Of a DNA stretch of 54,769 bases, positions 27,101 to 34,905 are shown piece after piece. Positions within the stretch are counted from its first letter, which is position 1. The number at the start of each line of letters is the position of its first letter. A program made the position numbers and the translations under genes. The notes beneath the pieces are model-generated. The model was given only the letters and a program-made list of their open reading frames with translations. It ran no database searches and was not told the origin of the DNA. Origin of the DNA: Lachnospiraceae bacterium (GTDB lineage Bacteria; Bacillota; Clostridia; Lachnospirales; Lachnospiraceae); assembly GCA_017442865.1 (NCBI GenBank), contig JAFRXK010000048.1, forward strand, positions 1-54,769, written 5' to 3'.

Positions 27101-27857
27101 AGCTTTCCATAATAGGCTTTTTGTAATCGCCCTCAAGGAAGTTGATATTTTTAAGCTCTGTCTGGAATGTTGTATGACGGCAGTGGTCTGACCAGTAAGT
27201 ATCAAGCACACGAATCTCCGTCATAGTTGGGTCTCTATGCTCTTCATTCTTATAGTAATTCTGAATATGAAGGAAATCCTTAAATGTCATGGCAAGTCCG
27301 AGTGAGTTATACAATTCCTTAAGCTCATTCTCTGCCATATCCTTAAAGCCGTCAAAAATAATTACATCTGCCGGCTCGTCATAGTCAGCAATAAGAGTTT
27401 CCGGAATCTCAAATGCTGCCTCGCGGCTGTCAACAGGATTGATGCAGTGATTCTTTATAGCCGCAAGCTCATCATCCGATATATTTCCGCTTATAACATA
27501 GGTAGTAGCTGAGCGAATAACAGGCTCTTCATTTTCATTTAAAAGCTTCACGCACTGCTCTGCCGAATCTGCTCTCTGGTCAAACTGTCCCGGAAGATAT
27601 TCCACAGAGAATACTCTGTCATCTGCATTTCTTTCGAAATCGCCTTCAAACAAATAATCTACAGGCGGCTCTGAAAAAATAGTATCCTTAGACTTTTCAT
27701 AAGTCTCGTCTGACAGATTTTCAATATCATAACGAATAAGTACCCTTACCCCGGTAACATCATTAATTCCGAGGTAGCTGCCCATCTCGTCCATAAGACC
27801 CTTGGCAGCAACTGCATATGCTTCTTTCTTCTCAACATAAATTCGCCTAACGCTCAT
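24105..27857 (-). CDS. purL: Phosphoribosylformylglycinamidine synthase, one-chain PurLQ
   Basis: The 1250-residue protein is the clostridial long form with the synthetase halves and a C-terminal class I glutaminase. Visible landmarks are [12 protein letters not shown] (about 211-222), [28 protein letters not shown] (about 329-356), [10 protein letters not shown], and the glutaminase [16 protein letters not shown] (about 1000) with nucleophile Cys in [14 protein letters not shown] (about 1103). It converts FGAR, glutamine and ATP to FGAM in purine synthesis. It is the last gene of a purF-like, sigma-like, purL unit. The palindromic block 23932-24094 begins 11 bp after its stop and may terminate the message. 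Confidence 0.96.
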   Translation of the reverse strand: [1250 protein letters not shown]

Positions 27858-27903
27858 TTGTTACCTCCTAAATTTTATCATTGTAAGGCATCCGCCTTTA
27901 CTA

Positions 27904-28968
27904 TTAAATGTCCCATCCTGTTTCAAGACTGTTTCCGTCAACATCATCATATGAGTCATCCTCATCTGAAAAATCTGCATCCTCTGCAAAATCATCCTCA
28001 TTCAGCCAGTCCATTAACTCAGATGTATCCGGCTCTTCATCAAATGCCACACCCTTTGAATACGCATCGTATTTAGCAATATCCTTTGATGAAACCGCTC
28101 TCCAGCCATCGCCTCTGGCTTCGCCGTCCTCGTAAGCAGCCTCAAAATAAGCCCTGTCCTCATCCGACACATTATCAGTCTGTCCGTATGTTTCTCCGCT
28201 GCCGGCAGCCTCCGCCATATCAAGCGCATCCATGGACACCTTCATAATATCCCTGACTGTCTCCTCCGGCAGATTCATTCGTCTGGCAAGCTCTTCAAGG
28301 GTTGCCTCCCTGCCAAGCTCCTCTGCGGCCTGTGCAGTTGCCTCCATAAGCGCATTCGCCTCTGAGGCAAGATAGTTTCCGGCATTCGTATGCCCCTCCT
28401 GCTCCATAACAACAGCCTTGAACGCTTCTTCTATTTCAGAGTTGACCCATGCATCGTAGTCGCCTCCGACAAAGCCTGCCACAGCCATCATAAGCGCAAC
28501 ATTTCCCTCCTGAATAATATCAGAAAGGCTCACGCCCTTGCCGGCATACCTCTTAGCCATATGCACAACCTTTTTAAGCCTTCCTTCAATAAGCCTGTCC
28601 TTTACGGAAGCATCCCCGCCAAGCAATCTGTCCACCAAAAGCAGTTCCTCTGCTTCGGTCAGTTCTTCTATGAATTCCAGCTCATCAAGATACATCTCGT
28701 ATATCTTTTCATCCTGCGCCGAAAGATCCAGAGGCTCATCCTCCTTCAGGTCAGCAAAAAGCTCAGAATATAAATCGTTCGGAGTATAATCATCAATAGT
28801 TATCTTGCTAAGCTCAAGATAATTGAAAACCAGCTCCCACTGCTCCTCGTTAAGATGTATTCCCTTAAAGCAGCTTTCTACCTGTGCTTTTGTCACATGA
28901 TTATCAGAAAGCTTCGCCATCGAAATGACAGCCGCAAGCCCTTCTTTAAATCTTAAGGTATCGTCCAT
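27904..28968 (-). CDS. Degenerate sigma-70-like protein with acidic C-terminal tail
   Basis: I set the start at ATG 28968, seven bases from GGAGG (354 residues). Residues 86-165 look like sigma-70 regions 1.2 to 2.2: YLDELEFIEELTEAEELLL, then KKVVHMAKRYAGKG and SLSDIIQEGNVALMMAVAGF, the core RNA polymerase-contacting helix. Residues 199-250 match region 3 (AAEELGREATLEELARRMNL). In between, the WWIRQAI-type region 2.3/2.4 is replaced by DAWVNSEIEEAFKAVV, and region 4 is absent. The last 100 residues are Asp/Glu-rich. It can plausibly bind RNA polymerase but not read promoters. It sits between the purF-like and purL genes. Function unknown. Confidence 0.75.
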   Translation of the reverse strand: MDDTLRFKEGLAAVISMAKLSDNHVTKAQVESCFKGIHLNEEQWELVFNYLELSKITIDDYTPNDLYSELFADLKEDEPLDLSAQDEKIYEMYLDELEFIEELTEAEELLLVDRLLGGDASVKDRLIEGRLKKVVHMAKRYAGKGVSLSDIIQEGNVALMMAVAGFVGGDYDAWVNSEIEEAFKAVVMEQEGHTNAGNYLASEANALMEATAQAAEELGREATLEELARRMNLPEETVRDIMKVSMDALDMAEAAGSGETYGQTDNVSDEDRAYFEAAYEDGEARGDGWRAVSSKDIAKYDAYSKGVAFDEEPDTSELMDWLNEDDFAEDADFSDEDDSYDDVDGNSLETGWDI

Positions 28969-28983
28969 AAACAATCCTCCAAA

Positions 28984-30387
28984 TTACTCGACACCATTCC
29001 AGCAGTATGTACAGAGCTTATCGGCATCTATACCGACTGACTCTATCATATCATCCAGTCTGTGATATCTTAAAGATGTAAAATGCAGCTTTTCGCAAAT
29101 CACATCAACCATTTTCTGATACTTTTCACTGTCCGGATCACAATACTCCTTTAAAACCTCATCACTTACATTATCGCCCTCAAGCTCCTTTATAACTCTT
29201 CTGGTGATAAGCTCCATCTCTGATGTGGAACGTGAGAAATTAAGGAACTTGCAGCCATAAACTATCGGCGGACACGCCGGTCTTACATGAACCTCCTTTG
29301 CACCGCTCTCATAAAGAAACTCCGTAGTCTCTCTAAGCTGCGTACCGCGGACAATTGAATCATCTATAAGCAAAAGGCTCTTGCCCTTTATCAGATCATG
29401 CACCGGTATAAGCTTCATCTTCGCAATCAGGTCTCTCTTGCTCTGAATTGTAGGCATAAATGAACGCGGCCACGTAGGCGTGTACTTTATAAACGGTCTT
29501 GAAAATGGTATTCCCGACGCATTTGAATAACCGATTGCATGCGCGATACCGGAATCCGGCACGCCCGCAACAACATCCGGCTTAGCGTCATCGCGGCCTG
29601 CAAGCAACCTTCCGCAGTTATTACGCATACGCTCAACGCTGATTCCCTCGTATGATGATGAAGGATATCCGTAATACACCCATAAAAATGTACAAATCTT
29701 CATCTTATCGCCCGGCGCAGCCAGTGTCTTAATGCTGTCAGGCGTAAACACAACTATCTCACCCGGTCCCAGTTCCTTATAATACTCATATCCGAGATTA
29801 CCAAGTGCCGTACTCTCAAAGCAGGCACAGTAACCGCTCTCCTTCTTACCGATTACAACCGGCGTCCTTCCAAGCTTGTCCCTTGCCGCATAAATACCCA
29901 GAGGCGTAAGCAACATCAACGTCATAGAGCCGTCAATCTTCTCCTGTGCATACTTAATACCCTCAATAAAATTATCCTTCTGGTTAATCAAAACGCCAAC
30001 AAGCTCCGTCGGATTAATCTCACCATTACTCATCTCATAAAAATGAGTCTTATTAGCCAGAAGCTCATCAACAATTTCTTTAATATTATTTATCTTTCCA
30101 ACAGTAGTAATTGCAAATGCTCCATGATGTGAACGCATAAGAATAGGCTGCGCCTCGTAATCCGAAATACATCCGATTCCTAAATGTGCATGCATATCAT
30201 TCGACTCTTTTTCAAACTTTGTACGAAACGGTGCATTCTCAATGCTGTGAATCGCTTTATCAAAGCCATCATCTCCATAAACGACCATACCCGCTCTTCT
30301 TGTTCCTAAATGCGAATGATAATCAGTTCCAAAAAACAAATCAAATACGCAATCTTCCTTTGAAGCTACTCCAAAAAATCCTCCCAT
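28984..30387 (-). CDS. PurF-like amidophosphoribosyltransferase lacking the glutaminase Cys
   Basis: The 467-residue protein aligns over its length with PurF. The phosphoribosyltransferase half is intact, with the PRPP loop LLLIDDSIVRGTQLRE (338-353). Candidate Fe-S ligands are kept at Cys232, Cys379, Cys459 and Cys462. The N-terminus reads MGGFFGVASK, so the autoprocessed nucleophile Cys of PurF is absent, and the HNGN oxyanion loop is TTVGKIN (94-100). Glutamine hydrolysis at this site is therefore unlikely. It could use free ammonia, pair with another glutaminase, or regulate. It leads the operon; GGAGGG precedes ATG 30387. I recall this form as common in Lachnospiraceae. Confidence 0.88.
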   Translation of the reverse strand: MGGFFGVASKEDCVFDLFFGTDYHSHLGTRRAGMVVYGDDGFDKAIHSIENAPFRTKFEKESNDMHAHLGIGCISDYEAQPILMRSHHGAFAITTVGKINNIKEIVDELLANKTHFYEMSNGEINPTELVGVLINQKDNFIEGIKYAQEKIDGSMTLMLLTPLGIYAARDKLGRTPVVIGKKESGYCACFESTALGNLGYEYYKELGPGEIVVFTPDSIKTLAAPGDKMKICTFLWVYYGYPSSSYEGISVERMRNNCGRLLAGRDDAKPDVVAGVPDSGIAHAIGYSNASGIPFSRPFIKYTPTWPRSFMPTIQSKRDLIAKMKLIPVHDLIKGKSLLLIDDSIVRGTQLRETTEFLYESGAKEVHVRPACPPIVYGCKFLNFSRSTSEMELITRRVIKELEGDNVSDEVLKEYCDPDSEKYQKMVDVICEKLHFTSLRYHRLDDMIESVGIDADKLCTYCWNGVE

Positions 30388-30445
30388 GATGCCCTCCTGT
30401 AATATTATCGGACTGCAAAAAAGTATAGTAAAATGCAGAGCATAT

Positions 30446-30461
30446 AAAAGTATAGCACAGT
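30446..30461 (-). promoter_or_regulatory. Possible extended -10 promoter of the purine operon
   Basis: On the minus strand TGCTATACT occurs about 70 bases before the purF-like ATG, and a second TATACT lies nearer the gene. No convincing -35 box and no purine riboswitch or G-box was recognised in the leader. Confidence 0.3.
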
Positions 30462-30515
30462 TTTTTTAATTATTCTACACAAAATCAAGCTTTAAAAACA
30501 TTCTTTATATGGCAA

Positions 30516-30641
30516 ATAGAGAAATTATTTATTCCTGCAGGCTTCGCTATGGCATAAATGCCGTCAATATCTTGTCTGCATTAAAAACTGCCTGTGACAG
30601 TTTTAATGCAGACGCCTGTCTGGAATAAATAATTTCTCTAT
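30516..30641. repeat. 126-bp nested palindrome
   Basis: Perfect 20-bp outer arms (30516-30535 and 30622-30641) enclose an inner stem in which GTCTGCATTAAAA pairs with TTTTAATGCAGAC (about 30572-30613). The left interior also carries a GGCTTCGC word like the core of the modules at 23.3-24.1 kb. It lies between the purine operon promoter region and the histidine phosphatase gene. It could be a MITE-like element or a bidirectional terminator. Confidence 0.7.
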
Positions 30642-30672
30642 ATTTATAAAAATAACACTCATTAATATTTTT

Positions 30673-31251
30673 TTACCACTTAAATTTCTTATGCACATAT
30701 ACATGCTCTGTTCTGCCTGCATACTGCTCTCCGCTAAACCTCAGCTCAATTATGTATGGCATCCAGTCAATCATTCTCAAAAAATCATCACAGTTAAACG
30801 TGCTGTCATAATAATTTATTATTGACGCAAGGGCTGTTCCGTGAGTGCCGATGACAATGTTTTTATCACGATTACTCTCAAGAATTTCGTTAAGAGCCTC
30901 GATGTTTCTCTTCTGCACCATGTTTATTGACTCGCCGCCTCTTTCACGGAAGTCAAAATCCGCCCAGCGAAGTCTGAACATGTTATGATTCTTATTGCCA
31001 TTCTCGCCCTTGTCACGCTCGCGAAGCCTTCTGTCAGTCTGTATGTTTAGCTCAAAATATTTTGCAGCGTCAGCAATAGTATCAAAGCTTCGTTTGTACG
31101 GACTGCTGTAAAATGCATCTATGTTTTTATCCTTCAAAAAATCAAGGACTAATTTCTTATCCTCCTGCCCCTCTCCTGTAAGCGGTCGTATCATATCATT
31201 TGAAACCGAAAAGTCCGGCTGGGCATGTCTTACGAAATAAACAGTAGTCAT
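30673..31251 (-). CDS. Histidine phosphatase family protein
   Basis: I take ATG 31251 (192 residues, MTTVYFVRHAQPDFSVSND), which lies behind a G-rich box; the upstream extension to 31284 is G-run sequence. The phosphohistidine is in FVRHAQP (His9). Further motifs are SSPYKRSFDTIADAA (about 47-61) and the second catalytic His in IVIGTHGTALASII (about 141). The family includes phosphoglycerate mutase-like enzymes and small-molecule phosphatases. The substrate cannot be told. The gene stands alone. Confidence 0.88.
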   Translation of the reverse strand: MTTVYFVRHAQPDFSVSNDMIRPLTGEGQEDKKLVLDFLKDKNIDAFYSSPYKRSFDTIADAAKYFELNIQTDRRLRERDKGENGNKNHNMFRLRWADFDFRERGGESINMVQKRNIEALNEILESNRDKNIVIGTHGTALASIINYYDSTFNCDDFLRMIDWMPYIIELRFSGEQYAGRTEHVYVHKKFKW

Positions 31252-32756
31252 TAAAATATCCCCCCCATCCAGCAGCAGAAACAATATGTATTTATATTGT
31301 TAATTGCCACAATTGATATTCTGTATTTTAACAACATCAATTATATTTCATTTTATTTCTTTTTACCATCTCTATATTTGGAATTTGGAAATTATCAATC
31401 GTTTTATTACAAAAAAATTTTTATTTAAATCTGTCCTGCATATAAAATAGCCTCTAGTCCTTGTCATATACAATTTCAATGTACCATTAATGCCTTGATA
31501 ATATACTCTTAGCACCTTAAAAATACACTTTCGTCCCCTTATATTTTCAAGGCTGTTATTTTCTATATACACTTTTTATATACCTTAGATACCTTAAAAT
31601 TGTCAGGCATAGTAATAGCGGTCGATATATTTACTTCTTAATACCGACCGCTTAGAACTCTGAATTATTCAATTTTTAACTTCTTTCTTCAATTCTTCAC
31701 TGATAACAGCTTCATTGATAAAATAATCTATACTCTTGGTTACATCTATATTCATTCCCTGCTTTGTAATCATATATATTGCTACTTCTTTATCTTAAGC
31801 TAAACAGCTTATCATTTATTATATATGCTTACCCGGAAAGTTTTAACTTTGAACATCACTGTTCTATTATTAACTGGTGCTATCTGCTTTATATCACTAT
31901 AATACAGATAATCTCATATTAATAGTATCTATAATACTTCGTTTCATACAATAGGGGATGCCGTACCTACTATAATCAAAATCAACTATATATAGTTTCC
32001 TTCAGTTCTGAATATAATAATATCCGTCTCATATTATTATGGATTTCCTTAATCCTACTATCTTTACCTCGTCATATTCATCTTAACTTTCAGGTTGTAT
32101 ATAAAACTTGACTTTTCTTTTATTCGTTTCTTTACACGAATATCAGAACCTCTGTATTATATTTGTGGTAAATGCTCAATATGAATGCACTTTTGTAAGT
32201 TTACCTTGATCCTTTATATCATCTTTTATATCCTGCGTATATGAAGCTCCAACCCTATTTTTTGTCTCTCCATATCTCTTTGATATCTTTTTATTCTCTT
32301 CTATTCAGATAGCTCATCAAGGTCTTCCTGCGGGGAACTGTGTGCCTTACCACTTTCATATTGATGGATTATTACTTAAATTCTCAACGGACTCTCCTCC
32401 TTCCCTATATACCTTTAAAGACCTTTGTAAATGGTTTTGTTTTGTTCTTCTTTTGGTTTTGTGTTTTGGTTTTGTTTTGTTGCTTTGAATTCTTTAAAGA
32501 TATATTTATTTTTGTAAGTGGTTTTGTTTTGTTCTTCTTTTGTTGTATCTGTATATTAACATAACGTTTTATCTTTGTCAATACTTTTTTAAAATATTTT
32601 TTAAGTTTTTTAAAATTATTTTTGTTCGTTCTTCTTTGTTTTCACATTAAGGTATTTTGTTTAAAATATTCTGACATCTTATAAACTTTAACGATTGAGA
32701 AAACATGTCTTTTGTTTAATAAAAGATATATTTCAAACAACTGTGTCAACTTCCCG
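31252..32756. other. Gene-free AT-rich stretch with possible decayed coding remnants
   Basis: About 1.5 kb holds no frame longer than about 75 codons with credible protein composition. On the minus strand short readable patches occur, for example 34 codons at 31669-31773 (MITKQGMNIDVTKSIDYFIN start) and a patch near 32230-32340. They are broken by many stops, as in a decayed gene. A perfect 8-bp stem (31617-31624 with 31645-31652) is also present. From 32421 on, the plus strand is extremely T-rich and contains a repeated word (next entry). Confidence 0.5.
32421..32540. repeat. T-rich direct repeat pair
   Basis: TTTGTAAATGGTTTTGTTTT (from about 32425) recurs as TTTGTAAGTGGTTTTGTTTT (from about 32513), each followed by GTTCTTCTTTTG. 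In between lie further GGTTTTG words. Downstream to 32640 the sequence stays T-rich with GTTCGTTCTTCTTTG. The composition contrasts strongly with all neighbours. Confidence 0.5.
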
Positions 32757-32768
32757 TTGCAAAACAAA

Positions 32769-32789
32769 ATGCTGCCCGGAAGGCAGCAT
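32769..32789 (-). terminator. Rho-independent terminator of the NUDIX gene
   Basis: An 8-bp stem ATGCTGCC/GGCAGCAT with a five-base loop is followed on the minus strand by TTTTGTTTTG. It starts eight bases after the NUDIX stop codon. Confidence 0.85.
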
Positions 32790-32796
32790 AAATGCA

Positions 32797-33258
32797 TCAA
32801 GCATATAATTTTAATTTGTTTTCAACGAGAGTGTCACCCTCATATTTTAATTTTAATGAAAAGAAACAGTCTGTGTCGTCAAGCAGCTTAAGAAATATTT
32901 TATCACCTTCCCACAAATGCAGCTTAAAAAGCTCAGACTTAGGCACCCACACAAGCTCGCCCTCGTCGCACCCGGTAAGCTCACCCTCGTACTCATTGGC
33001 AGTATACAGATACATATATTCCGTCTCCCATTTATCTGATATAAATGTTATGATTCCTCGAAGACTGTAGGCGGTAAGCGTAAGCCCAGTCTCCTCCTTC
33101 ACCTCTCTTAAAAGGCATTCCTCCGGGGTCTCGTCCTTTTCAAACTTTCCGCCGACGCCTATCCACTTATCATGATTAATATCATTTTCCTTCTTCACCC
33201 TGTGAAGCATAAGATATTTATCATTTTTTTCGATATAGCATAAGGTAGTAAGTATCAT
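32797..33258 (-). CDS. NUDIX hydrolase, MutT-like
   Basis: ATG 33258 (153 residues) is preceded by GAGGAG. The Nudix box is complete: GGKFEKDETPEECLLREVKEETGL (about 37-60), i.e. GX5EX7REVXEEXGU, with metal-binding glutamates. The N-terminus MILTTLCYIEKNDKYLMLHR and the WIGVGGK segment are typical of 8-oxo-dGTP diphosphatase-like members. It likely hydrolyses an oxidised or surplus nucleoside diphosphate derivative; the exact substrate is uncertain. Upstream it shares a 15-bp word (ATATGTGTTCAATCA on the plus strand) with the gene at 35592. Confidence 0.92.
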   Translation of the reverse strand: MILTTLCYIEKNDKYLMLHRVKKENDINHDKWIGVGGKFEKDETPEECLLREVKEETGLTLTAYSLRGIITFISDKWETEYMYLYTANEYEGELTGCDEGELVWVPKSELFKLHLWEGDKIFLKLLDDTDCFFSLKLKYEGDTLVENKLKLYA

Positions 33259-33359
33259 TTTTCTCCTCTTTTCTGTTAAAATCAACAATATGTGTTCAAT
33301 CAGTTATCAGCGTCGTTTTACTGTGCCTGCCCTGACTACAGTATTATTAATGATAACTC

Positions 33360-33878
33360 CTATTCAAAATAATTCGGCATCGTTTTATCAGGATATTCTC
33401 CAAGCATATTTAACACATAAGGCCACTTCCCTGTATCTTCAACAATAAAGCCATAGATGATACCCATATGCCTGTGCCAGTGCCTGAACTGTCCTAAAAT
33501 AAGCCTGAACCTTGTCATATCACAACCTGATGGTATATCGGTAAGTTCCTCATCCGTAAGCGTCGCTATATATGAATTTATCTTTCCTTCTATGCTGCAA
33601 AAATACTCCAGTGCTTGTGTTTTAGTCAACTCATCTTCTGACGGCACAGCATTTAAATCCGCCATATGCTCTGTGTGAAATGGCGGGTTATTATAATCCG
33701 GATCACAAGGATTAATAAACCATCTGTCCATTGAATAGAGGGTGTGGTAGACATACTTCCATATTGGAATTGCATCATATCTTTTATTCCAGAGTTCATC
33801 GGGAATGCACATTATCAAATTTTTTGTCTCCCACAATGCACGCCCCGTAAGATATCTGATATCATCACATAATGCCAT
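33360..33878 (-). CDS. DinB-like four-helix protein
   Basis: ATG 33878 follows GAGGTG at eight bases (172 residues, MALCDDIRYLTGRALWETKN). The likely DinB-superfamily metal ligands are His in VYHTLYSMDRWF (about 45) and His residues in GQFRHWHRHMGIIYGF (about 132-138). DinB-fold proteins are often metal-dependent thiol transferases or of unknown function. The gene lies 28 bp after the AraC-HD gene and next to the YjbR-MGMT gene, a setting that hints at stress or alkylation response, but no function can be assigned. Confidence 0.7.
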   Translation of the reverse strand: MALCDDIRYLTGRALWETKNLIMCIPDELWNKRYDAIPIWKYVYHTLYSMDRWFINPCDPDYNNPPFHTEHMADLNAVPSEDELTKTQALEYFCSIEGKINSYIATLTDEELTDIPSGCDMTRFRLILGQFRHWHRHMGIIYGFIVEDTGKWPYVLNMLGEYPDKTMPNYFE

Positions 33879-33906
33879 CCGTACCACACCTCTCTTAAAA
33901 TTTGTA

Positions 33907-34824
33907 TTATAAATATTTTAATGACAAATCATTTAATTCTTCTATCAACTTTTCATTTCCAAGTCTTCTAGCCACAGGCATATACAAATCAATGGTCTCT
34001 CCTGCCTTTACAGCCTGCCATGTCTTATCCTTCACATCAAGAGTCCTCATATTATGAAGTCTCTCGGCTAATTTAATCATTACAACCTCTTCATTTTCAA
34101 AAATGCAGTCTGTCACGGTATTATAATCCTGCAGCTTTACAACAATATCAAATACTCTGCTGCTTAGCTTATTTCTTAATTCCTCTGCAGAAGTGCCGGT
34201 CTTTGAAAGCACATCGCAGAATATTCCCGCATAAACAGTATCTCTTCCGGCGTTCATCTGTGCCAGAATAATCGCAACATTAAGCGGATGCGTAACATAT
34301 TCATCCCCCGAATACCTTTTCAGCCCGCCATAAACACTGCAGGCATACTGATAAATGTTTTCCATCTCAGCTTCATCAAAATCAATCCCTGCGGCCTGCA
34401 TTTCTTCCTTTAAAATCTCTAAAAGCTGCTCCTTCGTCGCATGCTCATCCGTTCTTCTCATAAATACATGACTCATAGCATTACCTCCTAAGCTTTCAAT
34501 TTCAATCAACATTGCTCTTAGAAGTGCCGGATAAAACCCAAATTCATTTTTGAATGCCCTGGTAAACCCGCTATGAGACTGCCATCCATACTTAAATGCG
34601 GCATCAGTCACCCTGTCACCCTTCAAAATGTCCTCTGAAGCCCTGATAAGCTTTCGCCTCCTGACGTACCCCATCACAGAAAGCTTCATTTCCTCCTTGA
34701 ACATCCTTGCAAAATGATACTCCGAATAGCCTGCCGTCTTTGCAATCTCGGATATAGTCAGCTCCCTCTCTAAATTCTGCTCAATAAACCTTACGCTCTC
34801 AAAAATAATATCTTTAGATTTCAT
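33907..34824 (-). CDS. AraC-type HTH fused to a degenerate RelA/SpoT-type HD domain
   Basis: The first 105 of 305 residues form a double HTH of the AraC family (ELTISEIAKTAGYSEYHFARMFKEEM, 21-46; VTDAAFKYGWQSHSGFTRAFKNEFGFYP, 72-99). Residues 155-305 follow the SpoT hydrolase domain: YVTHPLNVAIILA (176-188), IKLAERLHNMRTL (250-262), ending ELNDLSLKYL as that domain does. The His-Asp motif is Cys203-Asp204, the following Glu-Asp pair is Ser-Lys, and the later Asp is Glu254, so (p)ppGpp hydrolysis is unlikely. It may sense an alarmone-like nucleotide and control nearby genes. Confidence 0.8.
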   Translation of the reverse strand: MKSKDIIFESVRFIEQNLERELTISEIAKTAGYSEYHFARMFKEEMKLSVMGYVRRRKLIRASEDILKGDRVTDAAFKYGWQSHSGFTRAFKNEFGFYPALLRAMLIEIESLGGNAMSHVFMRRTDEHATKEQLLEILKEEMQAAGIDFDEAEMENIYQYACSVYGGLKRYSGDEYVTHPLNVAIILAQMNAGRDTVYAGIFCDVLSKTGTSAEELRNKLSSRVFDIVVKLQDYNTVTDCIFENEEVVMIKLAERLHNMRTLDVKDKTWQAVKAGETIDLYMPVARRLGNEKLIEELNDLSLKYL

Positions 34825-34905
34825 AGCAACACCTCAATCCCACGTGGTAGTTATACTATAAATCACTTTATTTTTTGATGCTTTTCCATTCTTGCTGAAA
34901 TGCTT

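Noticed and set aside
28984..30387. Frameshift or mis-called start explaining the missing PurF cysteine
   Set aside because: The start has an excellent ribosome binding site and the N-terminal strand reads on smoothly as MGGFFGV; nothing upstream supplies a CG(I/V)xG start.
30388..30480. Purine riboswitch or PurR-box upstream of the purine operon
   Set aside because: I looked for the purine aptamer core words and for a PurBox-like motif in the leader and found neither.
31372..31572. A 66-codon minus-strand frame in the gene-free stretch
   Set aside because: No ribosome binding site, no recognisable motif, AT-rich composition; more likely chance or relic.
32340..32564. A 74-codon plus-strand frame rich in Phe, Leu and Val
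   Set aside because: The amino acids follow from the T-rich repeat; it lacks a ribosome binding site.
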